A stretch of DNA of 32,065 nucleotides, from NCBI GenBank assembly GCA_031404455.1, contig JANNHP010000076.1, positions 1 through 32,065 of the forward strand. The letters run 5' to 3'. This DNA is from JANNHP01 sp031404455. Lineage in GTDB: Bacteria; Planctomycetota; JAJSAM01; JAJVHW01. This document shows, in pieces, positions 15,231 to 24,274 of this stretch. The notes under the pieces are model-generated. The model had not been told where the DNA came from. It saw nothing but the letters and a program-made list of their open reading frames with translations, and ran no database searches. Position numbers and translations under genes: made by a program. Position 1 is the first letter of the stretch, and each line of letters starts with the position of its first letter.

Positions 15231-16133
15231 TCACCCCTTCGCCGGCGGCACGACCAGCACGTCCACGCCCGACGCGGCGTGGAGCACGTAGTCGGCGACG
15301 CTGCCGAGCAGCACGCGCGCGACGCCGGTGCGGGCGTGCGTGCCCATCGCGATGAGGTCGGGCTTGCGCGACTTCACCTCGGCGAGGATGCCCTCGCGCG
15401 GCTCCGCGACGAACACGCGGACGCGCGTCCGCGCCGGGCTGAGCCCCGCGCCGAGGGCGAGGCCCGAGAGCGCCGCGAGGAACGTGTCCCGGCGCTCCTT
15501 CGTGGTGACGGCCTTCGACGTCGTCGGCGGCAGGAAGTGGACGAGGTCGTACGCCGAGTCGGGGAAGTTCGTGGCGACGCACCGGAGCACCGACATCGAC
15601 ATGTCGCCGAGATCGACCGGGATCAGGATGCGGCCGTAGGGCGAAGCGTCGTCCCGCCGCGCGAGGAGCACCGGCGTCGAGCCCATGCGCAGGGCGCGCT
15701 CCGTCGTCGAGCCGAGGAAGAACGACTCGTACGGCGCGAGCGGCGCGCGCACGCCGAGCACGAGGAGGCGCGCCCCGCGGGAATCCGCGACCTGAGGCAG
15801 CGCCTCGTACGGCTTGCCGGTGCGCGCGAGCGCTTCGACGTCGGAGATGCCGAGCTCGGCGACGATCCGCTTCTCGGTGTCCCGCGCCATGGCGACGAGC
15901 ACCGACTGCCCTTCCGTGGAGGACGCGGGCACGAGCGGCGCGCTCCACTCGCCGGCGAGCGGCGCCACCGGCAGCACGGCCGCCTCCGGCACCACGTTGA
16001 CGACGAGCAGGCGGCATCCGTTCGACTTCGCGATCTGCGCCGCGCGCACGAGCGCGCGCTGGGCGCCCGCGCTGAAGTCCGATCCGACCACCACGAGTCT
16101 GCCGTCCGTCGCCGTCGTCTTCGTCTTCGTCAT
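15231..16133 (-). CDS. Tandem-domain universal stress protein
   Basis: This 300-aa cytosolic protein has two Usp domains. Domain 1 (about 12-158) opens with RLVVVGSDFSAGAQRALVRAAQIA and ends VLGVRAPLAPYESFFLGSTTERALRMGSTPVLLA. Domain 2 (about 165-298) opens with GRILIPVDLGDMSMSVLRCVA and ends AMGTHARTGVARVLLGSVADYVLHAASGVDVLVVP. The second domain keeps most of the G-x2-G-x(8-9)-G-S ATP-binding pattern, with one Gly changed to Ala. The first is poorer, so ATP binding, if any, is likelier in domain 2. The ATG at 16133 follows AGGAGGT (16150-16144), which decides the start over longer in-frame readings. It is probably monocistronic, 203 bases downstream of ispE. Confidence 0.92.
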   Translation of the reverse strand: MTKTKTTATDGRLVVVGSDFSAGAQRALVRAAQIAKSNGCRLLVVNVVPEAAVLPVAPLAGEWSAPLVPASSTEGQSVLVAMARDTEKRIVAELGISDVEALARTGKPYEALPQVADSRGARLLVLGVRAPLAPYESFFLGSTTERALRMGSTPVLLARRDDASPYGRILIPVDLGDMSMSVLRCVATNFPDSAYDLVHFLPPTTSKAVTTKERRDTFLAALSGLALGAGLSPARTRVRVFVAEPREGILAEVKSRKPDLIAMGTHARTGVARVLLGSVADYVLHAASGVDVLVVPPAKG

Positions 16134-16336
16134 GGATCCGCGACCTCCTGCCCGCGCGCCGCCCCGCCGAGCTGCCGGGATCCTCGCGCGGCGGGCCTCC
16201 GCGCGAAGTGACGCGGGTCTCATCCGGAGCCCGGAAGTTGGCGCGGCCGGGCGCCGCGCGTCACGCGGACTCGTGCGGACAGCCTATCCTCCCGCGGCCG
16301 GGCGGGACATCCCCCGGCGCGAACCGTGCGCGGACC

Positions 16337-17221
16337 TCAGCACCAGAGCGTGAAGCCGCGGAAGTCCCGGCAGAGCTTCTGTGCGGCCGTGAACTCCGTG
16401 CGGATGTCGGCGAAGACGTCGGGGACGAAGAGGGTCGAGCCGCTGCCCGACATGTGGACGACCGGTCCGCAGGCGCCGCGCGCGGCGGCGAGCGCCGCGG
16501 CGAGGCGCGGCTCGACGCGCGCAGCGGGAACCTCGAGCGCGTTCCTGCACGCGACGCCGAGCCGCCGCGCGTCGCCCGCGACGAGTGCTGCGACCACGGC
16601 GTCCACTCCCTCGCCCTCGCCGTAGGGCGGCACCACCGCGGCGTAGGCCTCCGCGGTCGAGATCGCGAACGACGGGTGCAGGAGCCCGAACGGCATCTTC
16701 GGGACGCCGTCGATCCGCTCGAGGATCTCGCCGCGGCCGCGCCCCACGGCCGTGCCGCCGCGGACGAGGAACGGCACGTCGCTGCCCACGTCGAGAGCGA
16801 GGCGCTCGAGCGCGTCGAGACTCGCGCCGAGTCCGAGGAGCCGGTTGACGGCGCGGAGCGCCCCCGCGGCGTCGGCCGATCCGCCGCCGAGTCCGCTTCC
16901 CGCCGGGACGCGCTTCACGAGCCGCAGCGCGATGGAAGCGCTCGACCCCGCTTCGCGCAGGAGCACCTTCGCCGCGCGCACGGCGAGGTTGCGGTCGTCC
17001 ACCGGCACGGGCGCGCCGTCGCTGCCGCAGCGGCCGAGGACCTCGATCGTCACCTCGCCGGGACGCCCCGGCACCAGGCGCGCCTCGAGGTCGTCGGCGA
17101 GCTCGATCTCGTGGAACACCGTCACGAGCTCGTGGTATCCGTCCTTGCGCTTGCCGACGACGTCGAGGAAGAGGTTGATCTTCGCGCGGCAGGACTCCCG
17201 GACCACGGCGGGTGCGCTCAT
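16337..17221 (-). CDS. ispE: 4-diphosphocytidyl-2-C-methyl-D-erythritol kinase
   Basis: This 294-aa GHMP kinase phosphorylates CDP-methylerythritol with ATP in the non-mevalonate (MEP) isoprenoid pathway. The N-terminal substrate motif AKINLFLDVVGKRKDGYHEL (13-32) and the ATP loop PAGSGLGGGSADAAGALRA (106-124) are both intact. DVGSDVPFLVRGGTAVGRGRGE contains the catalytic Asp region, and MSGSGSTLF near the C-terminus is the third GHMP motif. Length is normal. It is the last gene of the psd-pssA-folK-panC-ispE run; its ATG is one base past the panC stop, so it probably relies on coupled translation. Confidence 0.95.
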   Translation of the reverse strand: MSAPAVVRESCRAKINLFLDVVGKRKDGYHELVTVFHEIELADDLEARLVPGRPGEVTIEVLGRCGSDGAPVPVDDRNLAVRAAKVLLREAGSSASIALRLVKRVPAGSGLGGGSADAAGALRAVNRLLGLGASLDALERLALDVGSDVPFLVRGGTAVGRGRGEILERIDGVPKMPFGLLHPSFAISTAEAYAAVVPPYGEGEGVDAVVAALVAGDARRLGVACRNALEVPAARVEPRLAAALAAARGACGPVVHMSGSGSTLFVPDVFADIRTEFTAAQKLCRDFRGFTLWC

Positions 17222-17222
17222 C

Positions 17223-18098
17223 TCATCCCTCCCAGGCCGCGGTGCCGGGCGGCGCGACGACTCGGTTGTCGATGAGCCGCGTGCGGCCGACGCGCAGGAC
17301 CGCGATGAGCACCGCGTGGCCCTCCACGACGCCGAGCGGTACGAGCGTATCGGGATGGACGACGTCGGCGTAGTCCACGCTCACGTCCTTGCGGCGGCTC
17401 CGCATCGCGGCGCGCATCAGCTTGCGCAGACGCCGGCAGTCGGTCTCGCCCTCGAGCACCTTCTGTTCCGCCCGCACCAGCGCCGTCGGCAGTCGCAGCG
17501 CCTCCTTGCGGTCGTCGTCCGTGAGATAGACGTTGCGCGACGAGAGCGCCAGGCCGTCCGGATCGCGCACGATCGGCGCGACGACGACGTCCACCGGGAA
17601 GGCGAGGTCCTGCACCATCCGGCGGACCACGACGGTCTGCTGGTAGTCCTTCTGGCCGAAGTACGCGCGGTCGGGCTGCACGATGTTGAAGAGCGTCGCC
17701 ACGATCGTCGCGACGCCGGCGAAGTGGCCCGGGCGCACGGCGCCCTCGTAGTCCTCGCTCACCCCGCCCACGCTGATCGTCGAGGTCCGTCCGGGCGGGT
17801 TCATCTGCGCGACGGGCGGCGCGAACACGATGTCAGCCTGCTCCGCGCGGCAGACGGCCACGTCTTTCTCGAGGTCGCGCGGGTAGCGCTCGAAGTCCTC
17901 CGAGGGACCGAACTGGAGCGGGTTGACGTAGATGGAGACGACCGTGCGGTCGTTGTCGCGGAAGGACCGGCGCATGAGCGAGCGGTGGCCCTCGTGGAGG
18001 GAGCCCATCGTCGGCACGAAGCCGATCGTGAACCGGTTCTTCCGCAGCATGTGCACGTAGCGGCGCATCTCGGCCCGGTCGCGGACGACGCGCGTCAT
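17223..18098 (-). CDS. panC: Pantothenate synthetase
   Basis: This 291-aa protein condenses pantoate and beta-alanine, via a pantoyl-adenylate, to pantothenate, the precursor of CoA. The class I-like nucleotidyl-transfer motifs are present: FVPTMGSLHEGHRSLMRRS (27-45, with the HEGH box), SIYVNPLQFGPSEDFERYPRD (55-75), GHFAGVATIVATLFNIVQPDRAYFGQKDYQQ and LALSSRNVYLTDDDRKEA (the KMSKS-like S-S-R-N). All are intact and the length is normal. The ATG overlaps the folK stop (ATGA at 18098-18095). No panB or panD is in the window. Confidence 0.96.
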   Translation of the reverse strand: MTRVVRDRAEMRRYVHMLRKNRFTIGFVPTMGSLHEGHRSLMRRSFRDNDRTVVSIYVNPLQFGPSEDFERYPRDLEKDVAVCRAEQADIVFAPPVAQMNPPGRTSTISVGGVSEDYEGAVRPGHFAGVATIVATLFNIVQPDRAYFGQKDYQQTVVVRRMVQDLAFPVDVVVAPIVRDPDGLALSSRNVYLTDDDRKEALRLPTALVRAEQKVLEGETDCRRLRKLMRAAMRSRRKDVSVDYADVVHPDTLVPLGVVEGHAVLIAVLRVGRTRLIDNRVVAPPGTAAWEG

Positions 18099-18559
18099 GC
18101 GAGCGCCTCGAGGAGCTGGCGCACGGTGCGGCCCGTCGTCGGATGGACCATCTCGGGCGCCACCTCGGCCGCGGGCTCGAGCACGAACCGGCGCTCCGTC
18201 ATCCGCGGGTGCGGCACCGTGAGGCCCGGCTCGTCGATGACCTCGCCGCCGTAGAGGAGCAGGTCCACGTCCACCTCCCGCGGCCCCCACCGCTCGCCGC
18301 CCGGACGGCGGCCGACGCGCTCCTCGGCGCGCTGCATGGCGGCGAGGAGCTTCAAGGGCGGCAGGTGCGTCTCGGCGAGCGCCGCCGCGTTGCGGTAGTC
18401 GGGCTGCGGCGGACCGCCGACGGGCGCCGTCGTGCGGATCGTGCTGAGTGCCAGCACGAGGAGCGCGTTGTCCTCCTCCAGCCGGTCGAGCGCCGCGACG
18501 AGGTTGGCGTCGCGGTCGCCCTGGTTGCTCCCGAGTCCGAGCAGCACGCGAGGGCTCAC
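18095..18559 (-). CDS. folK: 2-amino-4-hydroxy-6-hydroxymethyldihydropteridine pyrophosphokinase
   Basis: This 154-aa HPPK transfers pyrophosphate from ATP to hydroxymethyl-dihydropterin in folate synthesis. It begins MSPRVLLGLGSNQGDRDANLVAALDRL (GTG start), the family's first strand. The signature RWGPREVDVDLLLYGGEVIDEPGLTVPHPRMTERRFVLEPAAEVAP carries the two Mg-binding Asp (D-V-D) and the H-P-R-M. The length is typical. The GTG overlaps the pssA stop (GTGA at 18559-18556), and its own stop overlaps the panC start, so it is embedded in a coupled operon. Confidence 0.95.
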   Translation of the reverse strand: MSPRVLLGLGSNQGDRDANLVAALDRLEEDNALLVLALSTIRTTAPVGGPPQPDYRNAAALAETHLPPLKLLAAMQRAEERVGRRPGGERWGPREVDVDLLLYGGEVIDEPGLTVPHPRMTERRFVLEPAAEVAPEMVHPTTGRTVRQLLEALA

Positions 18560-19440
18560 TCGAAAAGCTCCGGGACGACCTCCTCCCGCTTGCCCCGGAC
18601 GAGGCGCGGGATGACTCCGATCGGCCCGGAGATCGCGTAGGCGAGGAAGCCTCCGGCGGCGACGTACGCGAACTCGAACTGCAGCACGAGCACGACCACG
18701 AGGACGAGCAGCGCGATGCTGCCGATCGGCCTGCGTCCCGAGAGGTAACGGTTCGCGAAGTGGATGTAGGGCACACGGCTCACCATCGCGAGCCCGAGTC
18801 CGATCGCGAGCACGTAGAGCAGCACGCCCCCGGCGATCACGCGGCCCCGCTCGTCGAGCGGCCAGTGCCGGAGCAGCGAGTCGTGGGCGATGGCGAGGCC
18901 GGCGATCACGCCCGCGGCGCCCGGCGTCGGCAGCCCGTTGAAGTGCTGCACCGCCTGGTCGGGCTCCTCGTGCTCGGCGTTGTACCGCGCGAGGCGCAGC
19001 GCCGCGCACACGGCGAAGAACGCGGCCGTCACGAAGGCCATGCGCGCGTTCGGGGCACCGAGCGTCCGCTCGGCGATGGTCTTCGCGATGAGCGCGGGCG
19101 CGACGCCGAACGTCACGAGGTCGGAGAGGCTGTCGAGTGCCCCGCCGAAGTTCGTGGTCGAGCGCGTGAGGCGGGCGACGCGGCCGTCGAGAGCGTCGAA
19201 CACCATGCCGAGCAGGACGAGCCATCCCGCGTCGACGATGAGCCCGGCCGCCTTCACCGTCTCGTTGACCGCGAAAAGCGCCGACGCGTCGGCCACGTAG
19301 GAGATCGCGAGGACGCCGCAGACGAGGTTCCCGAGCGTGAGCATCGTCGGGAACATCGAGAGCCTGAGGCCGCGGCGCTTGCGCGGCGGCGGCGCGGCGG
19401 GACCGGCCTCCCTCTTCGGCTCGTCCGCCGTCTCGCGCAT
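18556..19440 (-). CDS. pssA: CDP-diacylglycerol--serine O-phosphatidyltransferase
   Basis: This 294-aa integral membrane enzyme makes phosphatidylserine from CDP-diacylglycerol and serine. The CDP-alcohol phosphotransferase motif D-x2-DG-x2-AR-x8-G-x3-D-x3-D is complete at residues 82-107 (DALDGRVARLTRSTTNFGG, then ALDSLSD). A basic, Pro-rich cytosolic N-terminus (1-28) precedes about six to eight membrane segments. The ATG at 19440 shares one base with the psd stop (TGATG); a TTG one codon earlier is less likely. Its product is the substrate of the psd enzyme just upstream, so the pair makes phosphatidylethanolamine. Confidence 0.94.
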   Translation of the reverse strand: MRETADEPKREAGPAAPPPRKRRGLRLSMFPTMLTLGNLVCGVLAISYVADASALFAVNETVKAAGLIVDAGWLVLLGMVFDALDGRVARLTRSTTNFGGALDSLSDLVTFGVAPALIAKTIAERTLGAPNARMAFVTAAFFAVCAALRLARYNAEHEEPDQAVQHFNGLPTPGAAGVIAGLAIAHDSLLRHWPLDERGRVIAGGVLLYVLAIGLGLAMVSRVPYIHFANRYLSGRRPIGSIALLVLVVVLVLQFEFAYVAAGGFLAYAISGPIGVIPRLVRGKREEVVPELFE

Positions 19441-20132
19441 CAAGGCCGGCCTCCAGGCGGCTCGAGGACCCCGATGACGGTCTCACCGCCGCGGACCCTG
19501 TCGCCGACCTTCACGTTCCAGCGCACGGGCGTGCTCTTCGGCACCCAGACCTCGGTCCTGGAACCGAGTTTGATCATACCGTAGCGCTGTCCGGCGCCGT
19601 ACCGCTCGCCCGGCTTCACGGGGCACACGATGCGCCGCGCGACGGCACCCGTGATCTGGCGCACGATCATCTTCGTCCGGCCGCCGAGGACCTCGATGCA
19701 CGCGGACGCCGCCTCGTTCTCGGTGATGGCGAGCGGGTCGTACGCCTTCAGCATCTTGCCCTTCACGTAGATGACTTGCGCGACCGTGCAGTCCATCGGC
19801 ATGCGGTTGACGTGGACGTCGAGCGGCGAGAGGAAGATGCCGATGCGGCTCGCCGTCTCGCCGAGGAACTTGGGCTCCTCGACGTCGCCGATGTCCTTCA
19901 CGACGCCGTCGGCCGGCGCGATCACGAGCAGTTCGCCCTTCGGGGTCGTCCGCTCGGGGTCGCGGAAGAAGTTCACGAGGATCAGCCACACCGCGATCGC
20001 GAGCGCGGCCGGGACCCACAGCGCCCAGCCCACGCTCCCGGCGAAGGCGCCGCACGTCCCGGCGATCCCGAGGCAGATCACCGTGGAGACGGCGAGGTCG
20101 AAGCGTCCGTAGGTCGCGAACGGGAAGCGCAC
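19440..20132 (-). CDS. psd: Phosphatidylserine decarboxylase proenzyme, short (PSD-B-like) form
   Basis: This 230-aa protein decarboxylates phosphatidylserine to phosphatidylethanolamine using a self-made pyruvoyl group. The start is GTG 20132 (MRFPFATYGRFDLAVS). Two membrane helices span about 13-54. The catalytic part follows: LVIAPADGVVKDIGDV (69-84), FLSPLDVHVNRMP (100-112, with the His of the processing dyad) and GMIKLGSRTEVWVP (185-198), where cleavage between Gly190 and Ser191 would create the pyruvoyl alpha chain. The L-G-S-R form and short length match the PSD-B group, not the longer E. coli type. It heads the five-gene run and is divergent from the selenoprotein gene across 107 bases. 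Confidence 0.93.
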   Translation of the reverse strand: MRFPFATYGRFDLAVSTVICLGIAGTCGAFAGSVGWALWVPAALAIAVWLILVNFFRDPERTTPKGELLVIAPADGVVKDIGDVEEPKFLGETASRIGIFLSPLDVHVNRMPMDCTVAQVIYVKGKMLKAYDPLAITENEAASACIEVLGGRTKMIVRQITGAVARRIVCPVKPGERYGAGQRYGMIKLGSRTEVWVPKSTPVRWNVKVGDRVRGGETVIGVLEPPGGRP

Positions 20133-20239
20133 CGGCGCATGGGATGCGACGCCCCCCGCCGGACGTAAGGAACTTCTCCGCCGCAGGCGTCCGTCGGCAA
20201 GGGCGGTAGTCTGTGCGCAGGCCAAGGCGGGAGGTCCTC

Positions 20240-21187
20240 GTGCACATCCGATCCTTCGCATTCGCGGCGGCGAGCGCCCTGACGCTCGCGGCCATCGGTC
20301 TCGCGGGCGACACCGCGAAGCCGGCGCCCCATCCCCACTTCGACGACGGCGGCACGCTCGCCTGGTCGACCAAGGTCGCGGACGCCCAGGCGGCCGCGAG
20401 GGCGTCCGGCAAGCTGATCCTCATCGAGTACGGCCGCGAGAATTGAGGACTCTGCGTAGCTCTGGTCCAGAGCATCGTCCCCAACGCGAAGGTCCGAGAC
20501 CGCCTCGCGAAGCTCTGCGTCGGACTCGCGGCGCCGTGCGACCCGCCGGGCGCCGAGTACGACCTCCCGCGTTTCCTGCAGACGAAGTTCCCGGAGGCGC
20601 CGCTCCTGCCGTGGGTCGGGTTCGTCACGGCCGACCTCGAGTGGGTCGGCGGACTCGCCGGGAAGATGAGCGTGGACGCGTTCGAGGCGGTCCTCGCGAA
20701 GGCCGAGGCGTCGCCGCTCGTCCCGGCGACTCCCGACGCGGTCAAGAAGCTCGAAGCGATCCTCGCGCAGGCGACGAAGGTCGCCGAGAAGAGCGACTGG
20801 AAGGCGCTCCTCGCCGCGGCGAAGTCGGCGAACGATGTGAGGGGCCGAACTCCGGTCCGCGACAAGATCGCGGAGCAGGTGAAGAAGGCGCGCGACTTCG
20901 CCGAGACGGAACTCGCCGCCGCCCTGGAGTCGGCGAAGAAGGGCTCCGATCGCGCCGCGGTGCGGACGTCGCTGAAGAAGCTGTCCGCCGCCTTCGCCGG
21001 CGAACCCGAGCAGAAGGACGCCGACATCGGACTCAAGGCGCTCGACAAGCTCGGTGTCATCGAAGCTCTCGCCGCGGAGCAGCAGGACGCCGCGCGCGAG
21101 AAGGCGGCGAAGGACTTCGCGGGTTCGCGGTGGGTGGCGGTGTTCGTCACGTCGGAGCCGAAGCGGGACGACACGCCTCCGCGCTGA
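20240..21187 (+). CDS. Exported thioredoxin-like selenoprotein (UxxC), Sec encoded by TGA at 20444-20446
   Basis: This is read as one 315-aa protein from GTG 20240, with GGGAGGT at 20229-20235. MHIRSFAFAAASALTLAAIGLA is a signal peptide, probably cleaved before GDTAK. The thioredoxin-like domain follows: LAWSTKVADAQAAARASGKLI then LIEYGREN-U-GLCVALVQ, so the in-frame TGA (residue 69) replaces the first Cys of a C-x-x-C motif and Cys72 is intact. The same frame continues without another stop through LCVGLAAPCDPPGAEYDLPR, FPEAPLLPWVGFVTADLEW (cis-Pro region) and a Lys/Ala-rich helical C-terminal part (about 155-300). A SECIS-like hairpin starts right after the TGA. It should act as a periplasmic thiol/selenol redox protein with a Sec-Cys pair. 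The alternative, a nonsense-broken gene, is less likely because the frame and codon use stay coding on both sides. Confidence 0.87.
20447..20480 (+). promoter_or_regulatory. Bacterial SECIS-like hairpin directly after the in-frame TGA
   Basis: The upper stem GCTCTG (20459-20464) pairs perfectly with CAGAGC (20468-20473) around the loop GTC (20465-20467), so the apex reads GGTC. A lower stem GGAC (20447-20450) pairs with GTCC (20477-20480) across an asymmetric internal loop. The apex lies about 18 bases after the TGA, close to the spacing and GGUC apex of the E. coli fdhF SECIS as I recall it. It would recruit SelB with Sec-tRNA. Confirmation needs folding and comparison of homologues. Confidence 0.72.
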
Positions 21188-21258
21188 CGCGCTCCACGGC
21201 GCCGAATCGCGGGAGCGCCGGGTCGCGTCCGCGGACGAAGCTGCCGAAGTAACGTCTG

Positions 21259-21741
21259 ATGGAGTCGCGACCCGCGCCGCTGCCGGACGCTCCCGAAGCG
21301 GCCCTCGCTGCCGACCGGACCAGCGAGTCGCGCCGGCGTCGCCGACGTGGAGTCCTGATGGTCGCCGGCGTGGCGCTGCTCGTGACGCTCGTCCACCTTG
21401 CATTCGCGCTACCGTCTGCGCCGGAGGCGCTCTGGGCGCCGGTTCCCCCCTCTCTCGACATCAAGCCCTGGGCGGCCGTCCACCTCGCTGTCGCCGGCGA
21501 ACGCCTGAAGATCCCAGGTCAGCTCGACAGTTGGTTTCGGCATCCCGACGGAAGTTGTCCCCGCGCCTGGCACCCGGCGCTGCACGTCGAACTCGTCTGC
21601 GAGACCCCGCTCGCCCGCCGCGTCCTGATGCGCGTCGCCGCGCGCGACTCTCCGACGTCCGTGTTCGCCGTGTACCGCCCGGCCGGCGAGACCCGGGTCG
21701 TGAGCGGCGAGACCTGGGTGCGTTACGAGCTGACGGATTGA
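21259..21741 (+). CDS. Single-pass membrane protein of unknown function (160 aa)
   Basis: I do not recognise this protein. The N-terminus is acidic/Pro-rich and then strongly basic (SRRRRRRGVL, about 24-33), followed by one hydrophobic helix VAGVALLVTLVHLAFAL (about 35-51), giving an N-in anchor with an external domain of about 105 residues. That domain has two Cys (in DGSCPRAWHP and LVCETPLARR) that could form a disulfide, and strand-like segments up to VSGETWVRYELTD. No ribosome-binding site is obvious before the ATG. It lies 71 bases downstream of the selenoprotein gene on the same strand. A functional link to that redox protein is possible but unsupported. Confidence 0.65.
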   Translation: MESRPAPLPDAPEAALAADRTSESRRRRRRGVLMVAGVALLVTLVHLAFALPSAPEALWAPVPPSLDIKPWAAVHLAVAGERLKIPGQLDSWFRHPDGSCPRAWHPALHVELVCETPLARRVLMRVAARDSPTSVFAVYRPAGETRVVSGETWVRYELTD

Positions 21742-21776
21742 GTCCGCCGACAGCATCGGCGCGGCAGGATCCGCCG

Positions 21777-22424
21777 ATGCCGCCGATCGGACTCGTCATC
21801 TTCGACTGCGACGGCGTCCTCGTGGACAGCGAGCGCCTCGCGATCCGCGTGGACGTGCTGGTCCTCGCGTCGCTCGGGTGGAGGGTCACCGAGGCGGAGG
21901 TCGTCGAGCGGTTCGTCGGGAAGTCGGACGCGCACATGAAGCGCGAGGTCGAGGAGCACATCGGCCGGAAGCTCGCGGACGACTGGGACCACGGGTTCCG
22001 CGACGTCTACCTCGATACGTTCCGCCGCGAACTGCGCCCGGTGGACGGCATCGTCGCCGCGCTCGACGCGATCGCGCTGCCGACCTGCGTCGCGTCGAGC
22101 GGGACGCACGAGAAGATGCGTTTCACGCTTGGCCTCACCGGGCTCCTCGACCGCTTCGACGGCCGGATCTTCAGCGCCACCGAGGTCTCGCGCGGGAAGC
22201 CGTTCCCCGACCTCTTCCTCCACGCCGCGGCGCGGATGGGCGTCGATCCAGCGGCGTGCGCCGTCGTCGAGGACAGCCGCTACGGCGTCGAGGCCGCGCG
22301 CGCGGCGGGCATGCGCGCGTTCGGCTACGCGGGCGGCGTCACGCCGGCCGACCGTCTCGCCGGGCCGGGGACGGTCGTGTTCACGGACATGCGGGAGTTG
22401 CCGCGGTTACTGGAGGGTCCGTGA
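21777..22424 (+). CDS. HAD-superfamily phosphatase (phosphoglycolate phosphatase/beta-PGM-like)
   Basis: This 215-aa cytosolic HAD hydrolase carries all four motifs: motif I VIFDCDGVLVDSE (Asp10 nucleophile, Asp12), motif II CVASSGTHEKM (Ser), motif III Lys in VSRGKPFPDLFLHAA, and motif IV CAVVEDSRYGVEAARAAGM (E-D acids). The helical cap lies between residues 18 and 85, as in the beta-phosphoglucomutase/phosphoglycolate phosphatase subfamily with a C1-type cap. The substrate is a small phosphorylated metabolite that cannot be named from sequence; sugar phosphates or 2-phosphoglycolate are usual. GGCAGGAT precedes the ATG at 21777. Confidence 0.88.
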   Translation: MPPIGLVIFDCDGVLVDSERLAIRVDVLVLASLGWRVTEAEVVERFVGKSDAHMKREVEEHIGRKLADDWDHGFRDVYLDTFRRELRPVDGIVAALDAIALPTCVASSGTHEKMRFTLGLTGLLDRFDGRIFSATEVSRGKPFPDLFLHAAARMGVDPAACAVVEDSRYGVEAARAAGMRAFGYAGGVTPADRLAGPGTVVFTDMRELPRLLEGP

Positions 22425-22493
22425 CGCCTCCCGCTCCAGCCTCGCGCCCCCGCGGTCGAAGAACTCCATGACGCGGCGCTAGCCTCGGCGGAC

Positions 22494-23754
<1,261 letters not shown>

Positions 23755-23780
<26 letters not shown>

Positions 23781-24096
23781 CGCCCGCGCCGCGGGCGACG
23801 ATCGCGAACCTTCGCGCCTCTCGTGGATCTCCGCGCGGCTCGCGCCGGCTCTCGTCGTGCTCCTCCTGACGTTCGCCGCGGGGCTCGTGTTCGGCAACGT
23901 GCTGCCCACGCGCGCGGAGCTCGCCGCGACCGAGCGCCGCCTCGACGAGCAGCGCGCGGAGAACGTGCGCCTGCAGAAGCGCATCGAGGACCTCGCCTCG
24001 CGCGCCGACCGCCTCGCGAAGGACTCGTGGCTGACGGAGCGCATCCTGCGCGACGAGCTGAGGATGTCGGGGGACAACGAGGTCATCATCCGCTGA
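23755..24096 (+). CDS. FtsB/DivIC-like septum formation initiator protein
   Basis: This 113-aa bitopic membrane protein starts with ATG 23755 (MAPSPSAADARAAGDD), inside the 3' end of eno. One membrane helix (LAPALVVLLLTFAAGLVFGNV, about 29-49) is followed by a coiled coil (AATERRLDEQRAENVRLQKR and onward, about 56-85) and the family's C-terminal part WLTERILRDELRMSGDNEVIIR, matching the E-R-x-A-R-E-E-L-G-x-x-x-x-G-E pattern of FtsB/DivIC. It would link the cell-division complex with FtsL- and FtsQ-type partners. The call rests on topology, the C-terminal motif and the eno neighbourhood. It is followed at once by a perfect hairpin. Confidence 0.8.
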
Positions 24097-24121
24097 AGTC
24101 CCGGGCGGGGCCCGGGACTTC
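24095..24121 (+). terminator. Perfect 12-bp stem-loop at the ftsB-like stop
   Basis: The stem gaagtcccgggc (24095-24106) pairs with gcccgggacttc (24110-24121) around a GGG loop, overlapping the TGA stop. It is GC-rich and stable but has no following T-run, so it is an atypical intrinsic terminator or an RNA-protecting 3' hairpin. A second imperfect hairpin follows at 24169-24200 (ttcgc arms; cgcttcgc pairs with gcgaagcg). No gene is seen in 24122-24274. Confidence 0.45.
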
Positions 24122-24274
24122 GCAGGCCCGAGGACGTCGTGGTGCGCGCCACGTCACCGTGCGCTGCTTCGCTTCGCCCGTTGGCGTGCGCGCGAAGCGA
24201 GCGACTGCGATCGACTCGTCGAGCTCGCCGCTCCGCGCATCCGTTCGCGCGCTCCCTCGGCCGCTGCCCCTAAG

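Noticed and set aside
20444..20446. TGA as an ordinary nonsense mutation splitting a thioredoxin-like gene
   Set aside because: The stop lies precisely at the first redox Cys position, the frame stays coding on both sides with no other lesion, and a SECIS-like hairpin follows at the right spacing. A random mutation would rarely meet all three.
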